Below, piece by piece: positions 1 through 6,393 of a stretch of DNA of 6,393 nt (positions are counted from its first letter, which is position 1; every line of letters starts with the position of its first letter). Location of the stretch: assembly GCA_964503885.1 (NCBI GenBank), contig CAZDCD010000056.1:1-6393 (forward strand), in the 5' to 3' direction. Below the pieces are notes generated by a model. The model was not told the origin of the DNA, did no database searches, and worked only from the letters and a program-made list of their open reading frames with translations. This DNA comes from CAZDCD01 sp964503885 (GTDB lineage Bacteria; Bacteroidota; Bacteroidia; Bacteroidales; UBA10428). A program made the translations under genes and the position numbers.

Positions 1-1
1 G

Positions 2-217
2 TTACTCTTATATGGCCCTTGTACCTATTTTACAGCCCCCTATAATAAAACTCTTAACTTCAAAGGCAGAAAGGGCTATATATATGAAGCCAGAATTACG
101 AGAAGTACCACAGATAGAAAAGATAATATTTCCCACATACTTTTCCTGATGAAAAGACATCACGATTTCAATTTTTCTGATAAAGGTGACACTATAATAA
201 TTTATAAAGATGAGTAA
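2..217 (+). CDS. FecR-type anti-sigma factor, C-terminal fragment (5' end outside window)
   Basis: An open frame runs from the left edge to a TAA at 215-217 and gives 71 residues ending in GDTIIIYKDE. The fragment reads as strand, helix (ISHILFLMKRHH), strand (FNF), strand (TIIIYK). This matches the end of the C-terminal domain of Bacteroidota FecR-like anti-sigma factors (DUF4974), where a helix is followed by a 'dtIiI' strand at the very C-terminus. FecR proteins are inner-membrane anchored; their periplasmic C-terminal part contacts the STN domain of a TonB-dependent receptor and their cytoplasmic N-terminus holds an ECF sigma factor. The context supports this: the next gene is a SusC protein with an STN domain, the classic order being sigma, fecR, susC, susD. 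The catalytic-free fold and missing N-terminus mean the call rests on a short, weakly conserved segment plus context. It could instead be another protein with an STN-like end. Confidence 0.68.
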   Translation, partial: LLLYGPCTYFTAPYNKTLNFKGRKGYIYEARITRSTTDRKDNISHILFLMKRHHDFNFSDKGDTIIIYKDE

Positions 218-244
218 TACCTTTTATTTAAAATATTAACCCTG

Positions 245-264
245 AAATTTTTTACTATGGAAAA
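245..264 (+). repeat. Direct repeat, copy 1 (AAATTTTTTACTATGGAAAA)
   Basis: This 20-bp element recurs at 321-340 with 19 of 20 bases identical; the core TTTACTATGGAAAA (14 bp) is exact. The start-to-start spacing is 76 bp. In this copy TTTACTA (251-257) also forms an inverted repeat with TAGTAAA (270-276), which overlaps the TAnnTTTG motif at 273-280. A duplicated ECF-sigma promoter element or regulator operator is the simplest reading, but no function can be read from sequence alone. Confidence 0.6.
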
Positions 265-272
265 AAATTTAG

Positions 273-280
273 TAAATTTG
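273..280 (+). promoter_or_regulatory. Candidate -7 element TAAATTTG
   Basis: The octamer matches the Bacteroides primary-sigma -7 consensus TAnnTTTG exactly. No exact TTTG is found at the expected -33 distance; the corresponding region is a T-run (248-253) inside the first direct repeat. If used, transcription would start near 287 and leave a leader of about 170 nt containing the second repeat and the hairpin. In AT-rich DNA an octamer with two free positions can occur by chance, so this is only a candidate. Confidence 0.3.
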
Positions 281-320
281 AGATAGAGTGATACATTTTG
301 TCCAAATATTGTAAAATTTA

Positions 321-340
321 AAATTGTTTACTATGGAAAA
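321..340 (+). repeat. Direct repeat, copy 2 (AAATTGTTTACTATGGAAAA)
   Basis: Second copy of the element at 245-264, differing only at the sixth base (G for T). It lies about 120 bp upstream of the SusC start and 25 bp before the inverted repeat at 365-397. Unlike copy 1 it lacks the adjacent TAGTAAA arm, so the shared part is the direct repeat itself rather than a palindrome. Confidence 0.6.
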
Positions 341-354
341 TACTTCTTAACACA

Positions 355-447
355 CCTTAAAAGCGAATCGGGAAATGCTGCAAACATATCCCGATTCAGG
401 TAGTTTTGGCTATCAATCGATCAGATAATTTTTAGTATTAACCAAAA
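355..447 (-). ncRNA. Possible cis-antisense small RNA over the susC leader (tentative)
   Basis: On the minus strand, positions 461-454 read TATTTTTG, an exact TAnnTTTG match, which would start a leftward RNA near 447. That RNA would cross the leader and meet the 9-bp hairpin at 365-397 followed by TTTT, giving roughly 90 nt. Cis-antisense RNAs in front of susC homologues in sigma/anti-sigma PULs are known in Bacteroides (for example DonS in B. fragilis), which is why the layout is noted. Weak points: the -33 element is poor (TTTC, with 24 nt spacing), the loop is long for a terminator and the T-run is short. Both ends are estimates. Confidence 0.2.
365..397. repeat. Perfect 9-bp inverted repeat with 15-nt loop
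   Basis: GAATCGGGA (365-373) is exactly complementary to TCCCGATTC (389-397), with a 15-nt loop between. It is the most GC-rich patch of the leader. On the plus strand it is not followed by a T-run, so it is not a usual forward terminator. On the minus strand the stem is followed by GCTTTTAAG, a short T-run, so it might end a leftward transcript. Alternative readings are an operator for a dimeric regulator or a leader hairpin in the susC mRNA. Confidence 0.55.
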
Positions 448-460
448 CCAATGCAAAAAT

Positions 461-3400
461 ATGACAAATAATCTATTAAGTAGTGGAAACAGACTAATTT
501 CCTATCTAAAAAAACTGCTAATTATCATGAAGATAACGGTATTTTTATTTTTTGTCTGTTCTCTGGGACTTTATGCGGCCAGTTCGTATTCCCAGGAGAA
601 GAAACTTAACCTTAACGTTGAAAATACAACGATAAAACAATTACTTGAAAAGATCAAGGAACAAAGCGACTTTTCATTCTGGTACAACAATGATGAATTA
701 AACGACATGCAAAAGGTTACCCTGATTGCTCAAAACCAGACGATTGACAAGATCCTTGATATTGCTCTTAAAAATCAGGATGTTGCTTATGAAATAAGAG
801 ACAGGTACATTTTGATATACAAACCTTCATATCCCTCAAAAACAGTTCAGTCTACTGATACACAACCGATTAAAGTCAGCGGTAAGGTGATTGACGGTTC
901 CAATGAGGAACCGCTACCGGGGGTTAATGTTACGATTAAAGGCACATCATCGGGTGCAGTGACCGATCTGGACGGGAATTTCACTATTGAACTTCCCGAA
1001 ACAGAAGCAACCCTGGTATTTTCATATGTCGGATACCTCACAGAAGAAGTACCATACAACGGACAGTCTTTTATTGAGATAAACATGGTGCCTAATATCC
1101 AGCAGTTAAACGAGGTGGTTGTAGTGGGATACGGGACATTGAAAAAAAGTGATGTAACCGGTTCTATGGTTAGTGTGAGCCAGCAGGAAATACAATCACG
1201 TCCGGTTGCTAATGCCCTTGAGGCCTTGCAGGGAAAAGCCGCCGGTGTGGATATTACATCGAATGAGCGTCCCGGTGAACTGGGAAAAGTAACTATCCGG
1301 GGCATGCGTTCAATGATACAAGATAACAATAAAGTATATACCGGCAATAATCCTTTGTATGTTGTGGATGGTGTTCCCTTAATGTCTACTTCGGGAATAG
1401 AGACCTTGAACCCGCGTGATATCCAGTCAGTTGACATCCTGAAAGACGCTTCAGCAACTGCTATCTACGGTTCCCGTGGCGCCAATGGTGTAGTTCTTAT
1501 TACTACGAACCGGGGCGAAAAGGGCAAATTTTCCTTAAATTACTCAGGGTCAGTCACCTTTGAAAATATTGTTAACAAATCACCTATGATGAGTGCCAGT
1601 GATTATATTACCTGGCGTCGCTGGGCATATTACAATGCCAATGATACGGCTGCCCCCTTCCAGTACCCGCGTGGTGACCAGCCGACATTAGATGCTGACA
1701 ACGATATTTTCAAAGCCGAAGCCGACCCGTATGCATGGGCTAATATAATGAAAGGCTGGGCTTCAGGCACATGGAACGGATCACTGGTCCAATCGACCGA
1801 CTGGACAGATTTTGTGACACAGACAGGAATTACCCAGCAGCATACCATCAGTGCAAGCGGTGGCAGTGAAAAGATGCAGGCCTACGGTTCGTTCGGATAC
1901 CTTAATCAGCAAGGCACACAGCGTGGTCAGGCATACGATCGCTACACCACAAATATAAATATTGACATCAATCCTCTTAACTGGTTCACTATGGGAGGTT
2001 CTGTGAACGCTGCATGGAGTACGCAGGAATATGGTATGTCAACGCTCGGGAATTCTTCCAGGTCTAATCCTGATAACATTTACGGAGCAGCACAGCGTAT
2101 ATTCTCTTATGCTGTTCCTTATGACTCAAATGGTGACCGCATCCTCACCCCTGGAGGTGACGGGAATGTATATACCATTATTGATGAATGGAACCTCTCT
2201 AACCAACAGCGCCAGATGTTCAGGATTATCGGCAGTTTTTACGGCCAGCTTGATTTTGAAAATATCCTCGAGCCTCTGAAAGGGTTAAAGTACCGTATAA
2301 ACTTCGGTCCCGACTACCGTAACTGGCGTGAAGGTGTATATATTGACGGCGAGTCGGTAAACCGTCTGGGAGGAAATTCTTATGCAAGGCTAAAAAATCA
2401 GCGTGACTTCTCCTGGACACTGGATAATATGCTTACCTATGAAAACACGTTCGGTAAACATGCTATGAATGTTACATTATTACAAACAGCTTCGTCATGG
2501 AATATAGAAACAAGCCAGATGGAGGGCCAGAATATTCCAAGGGCTGATTTTCTCTGGAATAATTTTTATTCACTTGATGTAGCATCTCTTGATGCCAGCG
2601 TTAAGATCGGTTCGGGACTTACCGAACGTCAGTTGGAATCCTATCTGGGACGGTTAAACTACTCGTTTAATGACCGTTATCTGCTTACGATATCAGGCCG
2701 CTGGGATGGTGCATCCCAGTTAGCAGCAGGCCATCAATGGACATTCTTCCCTTCAGCAGCACTCGGCTGGCGTATCAGCCAGGAACAGTTTATGAAGGAC
2801 ATAGACTGGATCAATCAGTTAAAACTCCGGCTTGGTGTGGGTTCTGTCGGTAATGCAGCCGTGTCTCCATACAATTCGCTAGGGGCCATCCAGGGATTTT
2901 TTGTTCCGTTTGGAGGAGCTGATAACACTCAGGCTTACTCTCCCTATGAACCTAATTATACATCGCATATCTACCCGATGGCAAACCAAAACCTGGGCTG
3001 GGAAATTACCACACAGTATAACGTGGGCATTGATTTTTCAATGTTACGGAACCGTATTTCCGGTATCGTAGATATATACACCTCACATACCAAAGACCTG
3101 CTGATGTCCATGTTGATCCCTTCAGTGACCGGTTATAAAACTACCAATGCAAATATTGGTAAAACGAAGAATAATGGTGTTGATATCACATTGAATACAA
3201 GAAACATCGCTATGACTAATTTCCAATGGAAATCCAGTATAAATGCTGCCTGGCAAAAGGACGAAATAGTATCTCTTGCTTATGGCGAAAACGATATGGT
3301 TGACAATACCTGGTTTATCGGTCAATCCATCGCCGTAGTATATGGTATTGAAGGCGATGGCCTGTGGCAGGAATCGGATGCTGCTGAAATGCAAATGTTC

Positions 3401-3985
3401 AAAGATAATGGAGCTGATTTCAAAGCAGGGATGGCCAAGCCTGTTGACCAAAACGGCGATTATATAATTAATGAAGAAGACCGTGTAATTATCGGCAATG
3501 CTATCCCACACTGGACATTAGGTTTTTCGAACACATTCAGCTATAAAGGCATTGAACTTTCATTTATGATCTATGGCCGCTTGGGTTATACGGTATCAAC
3601 AGGCGGTGAGTCCCAGCTGGGCCGTTACAACCAGCGCGAAATCAATTACTGGACCCCAGATAACCCGAATGCCGATTACCAGATGCCTATCTATAACGAA
3701 TCAGGCGGTGACCCCTACTATTCCATACTTGGTTATAAGTCAGGTTCTTTCCTCAAAATGAGGGATATTTCATTGGGATATGTTTTCCCCGCATCTCTTA
3801 TAAAAAGACTTGGCGTTCAAAACCTGAAGGTATATGCACAGGTAAGGAACCCCGGCACGATTTATTCTGCCATCGACTGGCTCGATATGGATCTTTACCA
3901 GCTGACCAATCCAAATTCAACTGGTGACCATGGTGGATCAACATTTAACCGCGGTTTTGTATTTGGTGTGAATGCCGGTTTCTGA
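461..3985 (+). CDS. SusC/RagA-family TonB-dependent outer-membrane transporter with STN domain
   Basis: Outer-membrane importer of 1174 residues that takes up oligosaccharides with TonB energy, in complex with the SusD lipoprotein encoded next. Order of parts: a basic N-terminal extension and hydrophobic signal segment (about 25-38), with cleavage likely near A39-Q45; STN domain (about 49-121, ending RYILIYK); carboxypeptidase-regulatory-like Ig fold (about 138-210, with PLPGVNVTIKGT and TDLDGNF); TonB-box region LNEVVVVGYGT (216-226); plug (about 229-350) with YVVDGVPL (300-307) and DILKDASATAIYGSRGANG (325-343); then the beta-barrel to a terminal Phe. An acidic DQNGD loop lies at 996-1000. 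The size is normal for an STN-bearing SusC. ATG 461 is the first possible start after an in-frame TAG at 401-403; the internal ATG at 527 would leave a shorter signal peptide, but long N-termini are common in this group. The STN domain implies sigma/anti-sigma signalling. The mature protein has no cysteine. The substrate cannot be read from the sequence. Confidence 0.97.
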   Translation: MTNNLLSSGNRLISYLKKLLIIMKITVFLFFVCSLGLYAASSYSQEKKLNLNVENTTIKQLLEKIKEQSDFSFWYNNDELNDMQKVTLIAQNQTIDKILDIALKNQDVAYEIRDRYILIYKPSYPSKTVQSTDTQPIKVSGKVIDGSNEEPLPGVNVTIKGTSSGAVTDLDGNFTIELPETEATLVFSYVGYLTEEVPYNGQSFIEINMVPNIQQLNEVVVVGYGTLKKSDVTGSMVSVSQQEIQSRPVANALEALQGKAAGVDITSNERPGELGKVTIRGMRSMIQDNNKVYTGNNPLYVVDGVPLMSTSGIETLNPRDIQSVDILKDASATAIYGSRGANGVVLITTNRGEKGKFSLNYSGSVTFENIVNKSPMMSASDYITWRRWAYYNANDTAAPFQYPRGDQPTLDADNDIFKAEADPYAWANIMKGWASGTWNGSLVQSTDWTDFVTQTGITQQHTISASGGSEKMQAYGSFGYLNQQGTQRGQAYDRYTTNINIDINPLNWFTMGGSVNAAWSTQEYGMSTLGNSSRSNPDNIYGAAQRIFSYAVPYDSNGDRILTPGGDGNVYTIIDEWNLSNQQRQMFRIIGSFYGQLDFENILEPLKGLKYRINFGPDYRNWREGVYIDGESVNRLGGNSYARLKNQRDFSWTLDNMLTYENTFGKHAMNVTLLQTASSWNIETSQMEGQNIPRADFLWNNFYSLDVASLDASVKIGSGLTERQLESYLGRLNYSFNDRYLLTISGRWDGASQLAAGHQWTFFPSAALGWRISQEQFMKDIDWINQLKLRLGVGSVGNAAVSPYNSLGAIQGFFVPFGGADNTQAYSPYEPNYTSHIYPMANQNLGWEITTQYNVGIDFSMLRNRISGIVDIYTSHTKDLLMSMLIPSVTGYKTTNANIGKTKNNGVDITLNTRNIAMTNFQWKSSINAAWQKDEIVSLAYGENDMVDNTWFIGQSIAVVYGIEGDGLWQESDAAEMQMFKDNGADFKAGMAKPVDQNGDYIINEEDRVIIGNAIPHWTLGFSNTFSYKGIELSFMIYGRLGYTVSTGGESQLGRYNQREINYWTPDNPNADYQMPIYNESGGDPYYSILGYKSGSFLKMRDISLGYVFPASLIKRLGVQNLKVYAQVRNPGTIYSAIDWLDMDLYQLTNPNSTGDHGGSTFNRGFVFGVNAGF

Positions 3986-4021
3986 GTATAACCTAATTAC
4001 AAACTTTTTTAAAGAAAGAAT

Positions 4022-5992
4022 ATGAATAAAATTAAAAATATACTGTTAGGAATGCTTGCGGTCACATTTATCGCAGGCATCATATCCTGTTCTGAAGATT
4101 TTCTTAAAGAGGAAATGACCACATCTTATAATACCTCTTATTATCAGACACAGGAAGGACTTAATGATCTGGCTGTTGCCCTGTACGGAAATATCCGTTA
4201 TCATTTTGCCTATGAATGGGCTTACGGAACAACTTCTTACGGTTGTGATGAATTTTCTTCGGGAACCGATCTTACCAGCGAAATGTGGAACACTTATGAT
4301 TCCCGCCTCGCACCATACGTTACAGGTTATGCAAACAAAAACTATCCGTCGCCCGATCACTTGTGGGATCAGATGTACCTGGGTATCAGTTCCGCAAACG
4401 TTATTATTGCAAATCAGGACGTATTTACTGATGAAGACATGAAAAACAAATGTATCGGAGAAGCCTATTTTCTTCGTGGTTACAATTATTTACGCCTGGT
4501 TATGCAGTATGGCGGTGTTGTTCTGAAACTCGAGCCTTCCACAACGGTTGAAAGATATTTCGAGCGTGCTTCTGCTGAGGAATGCGTGGCAAGTATCGTA
4601 TCGGATCTTCAAAAGGCTTACAATATGCTACCTGAAGATGAATTTCGCGGTAAAGGTACGTTTACCAAACCTGCTGCAGCCCATTTTCTGGCAAAGGCAC
4701 TTTTATTCCGCTGTTCCGAACGGAATGACGACTGGAACTCATCATATCAAGATGCTGACCTGTCACAAATCATAACGTTGTGTGATTATGTTATTGCCAC
4801 GAGGCCATTGGCCAATGATTACAGGGATCTTTGGAACTGGACAGGAGTGGACTGTCAGGCCGAAATGCTCCCCGAAATACTTATGTCGGCCCAGTTTAAT
4901 GGCGACGCTTCTACATTCGGCCGCTTCAAGAACAGGGCCTACTGCTATTTTATTGCCCAATACAGCAATCTTCCTTTGATGACACGTACGGTTCCCGGCG
5001 GCCTGGATTTCCAGCGCTGCAGGCCTACACAATATGGTTATAACGTATATGATCGTGTAAACGACTCCCGGTTTTGGAAATCATTCAAGACTAAATACCG
5101 CGTCAATAAAGCCGGTGATAATAGTTATGGTATTGAGGACGGCGACCTTGGCGTTCTTTATATTGTAAATTCCCAGGATGATACCCGTTTTAAAGTTGAT
5201 TCGGTTGGTACAGGTTCTTATAAATATGTTGATACTGAAACAGGGCATCCAGTTCCCAATGTATATATTAATTATGCTGACGGGCAATGGGTGGGTCAGA
5301 CATGGGGCAACAACCGATTTGCAAGTTGCTCAAAATACGAAGACGGATCGCGTACCGCTGTGAAGGATAATGGAAACCGTGACGGAGTGTTAGCCCGCAC
5401 GGGTGAAACCTATCTGATCAAGGCTGAGGCGCTGGTACGCCAAAATTTGTACCAGCAAGCTATCGACGTTGTAAATATCCTCCGCGGGCGTGCACAATAT
5501 GTTGACGGAGAGGACCGTGATCACAATACCGATGGTAGTCAGGCTGCAAACGAGGGCAAGGATGAATCTTTCGATGCATACTGTAACCGTAACTCATATT
5601 ATGAATCAAACAATATTCCAGTAATTACGGCTGCTACCGATCTGCAGATTGCAGACTATAATACCCTTCCTCCTGAGGACGAAGCTATTCTCAGCACATT
5701 GGGTGTAACCAGCGACTATGACCGTATGCTTAACTTTATCCTTAATGAACGTTCCCGTGAACTTATGGGCGAATTTCTCCGTTGGGACGACCTTGCACGT
5801 ACAAAAACACTGGTCCTTCGTGCCAAGGCATATAATCCGGAGGCTGCCCCCAATATTAAGGATTATCACTGTTTACGTCCCATTCCTCAATCGTTTATCG
5901 ATGGAGTGCTGAATCCGGATGGCACTAACTTATCCGATGCCGAAAAGGCTGCATTTCAAAATCCAGGGTATACAAACGTAACCATAGAGTAA
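4022..5992 (+). CDS. SusD/RagB-family surface glycan-binding lipoprotein
   Basis: Cell-surface lipoprotein of 656 residues that binds the glycan and closes the SusC barrel like a lid. A lipoprotein signal peptide ends in IISC with Cys23 as lipid anchor; the following SED matches the acidic surface-export signal of Bacteroidota lipoproteins. Family landmarks: YYQTQEGLNDLAVALYGNIR in the N-terminal helical part, RGYNYLRLVMQYGGVVLK (152-169, TPR-like helices), GETYLIKAEALVR (461-473), LNERSRELMGEFLRWDDLAR (574-593) and the C-terminal QNPGY (646-650). It is longer than many SusD proteins (often about 500-600 residues); part of the extra length lies between the GETYLIKAEA helix and LNERSREL. It starts 36 bp after the SusC stop and is surely cotranscribed; the purine-rich AAAGAAAGAA just before the ATG is the only ribosome-binding candidate. 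A terminator follows, so it ends the unit. It has 12 cysteines including the lipidated one. Confidence 0.97.
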   Translation: MNKIKNILLGMLAVTFIAGIISCSEDFLKEEMTTSYNTSYYQTQEGLNDLAVALYGNIRYHFAYEWAYGTTSYGCDEFSSGTDLTSEMWNTYDSRLAPYVTGYANKNYPSPDHLWDQMYLGISSANVIIANQDVFTDEDMKNKCIGEAYFLRGYNYLRLVMQYGGVVLKLEPSTTVERYFERASAEECVASIVSDLQKAYNMLPEDEFRGKGTFTKPAAAHFLAKALLFRCSERNDDWNSSYQDADLSQIITLCDYVIATRPLANDYRDLWNWTGVDCQAEMLPEILMSAQFNGDASTFGRFKNRAYCYFIAQYSNLPLMTRTVPGGLDFQRCRPTQYGYNVYDRVNDSRFWKSFKTKYRVNKAGDNSYGIEDGDLGVLYIVNSQDDTRFKVDSVGTGSYKYVDTETGHPVPNVYINYADGQWVGQTWGNNRFASCSKYEDGSRTAVKDNGNRDGVLARTGETYLIKAEALVRQNLYQQAIDVVNILRGRAQYVDGEDRDHNTDGSQAANEGKDESFDAYCNRNSYYESNNIPVITAATDLQIADYNTLPPEDEAILSTLGVTSDYDRMLNFILNERSRELMGEFLRWDDLARTKTLVLRAKAYNPEAAPNIKDYHCLRPIPQSFIDGVLNPDGTNLSDAEKAAFQNPGYTNVTIE

Positions 5993-6024
5993 AACAATAT
6001 TTTACATCCTTTGATTATAATGTT

Positions 6025-6052
6025 AAAAGAGGGTCGAATGACCCTCTTTTTT
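6025..6052. terminator. Intrinsic terminator, probably bidirectional
   Basis: AAAAGAGGGTC (6025-6035) and GACCCTCTTTT (6040-6050) form a perfect 11-bp stem with a GAAT loop, and the T-run continues to 6052. It starts 32 bp after the SusD stop and should end the susC-susD transcript. The A-run on the left arm becomes a T-run on the other strand, so it can also stop the convergent esterase transcript, whose stop codon lies about 130 bp to the right. The 130 bp between it and that stop codon hold only weak inverted repeats and no gene. Confidence 0.9.
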
Positions 6053-6182
6053 AAAGACTCCAGTTGTTTTTGGCTACTAAACTGGTTAGAATTGGTTTGT
6101 TGGTTTCTTTTAGTAACCTACCCTTTTGGTATAAAGAAAACAGGAAAATCGCCTCTCTTTTGTTTGTCATAATACCTATAAT

Positions 6183-6393
6183 TTATCTCAGGTAATCATT
6201 CAGGCCACAATCTTTCAGCTCTTTTAATCCCTCAACCACAGAAGAAGCATTGAGTATTGCTCCGACTTTTGTAGTATGGGTATGGTCTTCGAGAAAATAT
6301 TCGCTTCGTATTTTTTCCTGCCCGAGTTCTTCATAATGAAGGGCGATAATCTCATTCAGATCAACAAAGAAAGCGCCGCCTTCCGCAGCGGCT
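6183..6393 (-). CDS. Rhamnogalacturonan acetylesterase-like GDSL/SGNH hydrolase (CE12-like), C-terminal fragment
   Basis: On the minus strand an open frame enters from the right edge and ends at a TAA (6185-6183), giving 69 residues. The fragment contains FFVDLNEIIALHYEELG, then LEDHTHTTKVGAILNASSVV and a closing KELKDCGLNDYLR. This matches the end of rhamnogalacturonan acetylesterases: an 'FvDLN' strand, the Asp-x-x-His block that supplies two members of the catalytic triad (here D at 6287-6285 and H at 6278-6276), 'GA.LNA', and a short tail ending near 'L..YL'. The nucleophile serine (GDS motif) lies outside the window. Such enzymes remove acetyl groups from galacturonate in the rhamnogalacturonan I backbone and are usually exported. 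The gene converges on susC-susD and so is not in the same transcript. The exact substrate is inferred from family resemblance; another CE12-like acetylesterase (for example acting on xylan) is possible. Confidence 0.82.
   Translation of the reverse strand, partial: AAAEGGAFFVDLNEIIALHYEELGQEKIRSEYFLEDHTHTTKVGAILNASSVVEGLKELKDCGLNDYLR

Larger units (their letters stand above)
218..460 (+). promoter_or_regulatory. Leader and control region of the susC-susD operon
   Basis: This 243-bp AT-rich non-coding stretch separates the fecR-like stop codon from the SusC start. No credible gene is seen in it on either strand. It is long for an operon-internal gap, and it contains a near-perfect 20-bp direct repeat, a TAnnTTTG motif and a perfect inverted repeat (listed separately). 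It therefore probably carries a promoter for susC-susD independent of the upstream sigma/fecR transcript. An ECF-sigma promoter is expected from the STN/FecR architecture, but I do not know a reliable consensus for such promoters in this phylum and cannot place it. Confidence 0.6.

Noticed and set aside
405..433. Possible promoter: TTTG (405-408) and TAATTTTT (426-433)
   Set aside because: The second element misses the final G of TAnnTTTG and the 17-nt spacing is short. It remains possible but too weak to annotate.
451..471. Tiny ORF (ATG, six codons, TAA) overlapping the SusC start codon in another frame
   Set aside because: It could act as an upstream ORF, but it has no visible ribosome-binding site and such short frames are expected by chance in A-rich leaders.
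847..1437. Minus-strand open frame of 196 codons inside the SusC gene
   Set aside because: It lies wholly opposite strongly conserved SusC carboxypeptidase-like and plug coding sequence, shows no recognisable domain, and is best explained as a shadow of the real reading frame. The other shorter frames inside the SusC and SusD genes were rejected on the same ground.
404..6076. Shared TTTTGGCTA in the leader (404-412) and after the terminator (6068-6076)
   Set aside because: Only nine bases, no longer match around it, and no target-site or mobile-element features; treated as coincidence.
6060..6085. Small inverted repeat CCAGTT / AACTGG after the terminator
   Set aside because: Only 6 bp with a 14-nt loop and no T-run; likely chance.
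6128..6176. Imperfect inverted repeat GGTAT ... ATACC with partly pairing purine/pyrimidine tracts, downstream of the esterase stop on the minus strand
   Set aside because: The pairing is too imperfect for a convincing second terminator; the perfect hairpin at 6025-6050 can serve both strands.
1..6393. Search for tRNA or rRNA genes, CRISPR arrays, insertion sequences and attachment sites
   Set aside because: Nearly all of the window is protein-coding, and the gaps are too short and lack the needed structures; none was seen.

Overview
The window looks like part of a polysaccharide utilization locus (PUL) from a Bacteroidota, probably a Bacteroidales. The evidence is a SusC-like TonB-dependent transporter followed by a SusD-like lipoprotein, AT-rich leaders without clear Shine-Dalgarno sites, a Bacteroides-type -7 motif (TAnnTTTG), and an acidic lipoprotein export motif directly after the lipid-modified cysteine of the SusD protein.

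Layout. (1) Positions 2-217 (+) hold the last 71 codons of a gene cut by the window edge, best read as the C-terminal domain of a FecR-type anti-sigma factor. (2) Positions 218-460 are a non-coding leader. It holds a 20-bp direct repeat with one mismatch (245-264 and 321-340), a TAnnTTTG motif (273-280) and a perfect 9-bp inverted repeat (365-373 and 389-397). (3) Positions 461-3985 (+) encode a 1174-residue SusC-family transporter that carries an N-terminal STN signalling domain. (4) After a 36-bp gap, 4022-5992 (+) encodes a 656-residue SusD-family surface lipoprotein. (5) A strong, probably bidirectional intrinsic terminator lies at 6025-6052. (6) Positions 6183-6393 (-) hold the last 69 codons of a convergent gene, recognisable as the C-terminus of a GDSL/SGNH rhamnogalacturonan acetylesterase (CE12-like) with its Asp-x-x-His catalytic motif.

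How the parts fit. The SusD lipoprotein should cap the SusC barrel and capture an oligosaccharide at the cell surface, and SusC should import it with TonB energy. The STN domain on SusC together with a FecR-like gene just upstream points to trans-envelope control: substrate loading of SusC is sensed by the anti-sigma factor, which releases an ECF sigma factor that would be encoded beyond the left edge. The neighbouring acetylesterase suggests the substrate is acetylated rhamnogalacturonan (pectin), but this rests on proximity alone.

No wholly new system is evident. The least explained part is the 243-bp leader, whose repeat, hairpin and possible antisense promoter are worth checking as a regulatory switch, including a possible cis-antisense small RNA.
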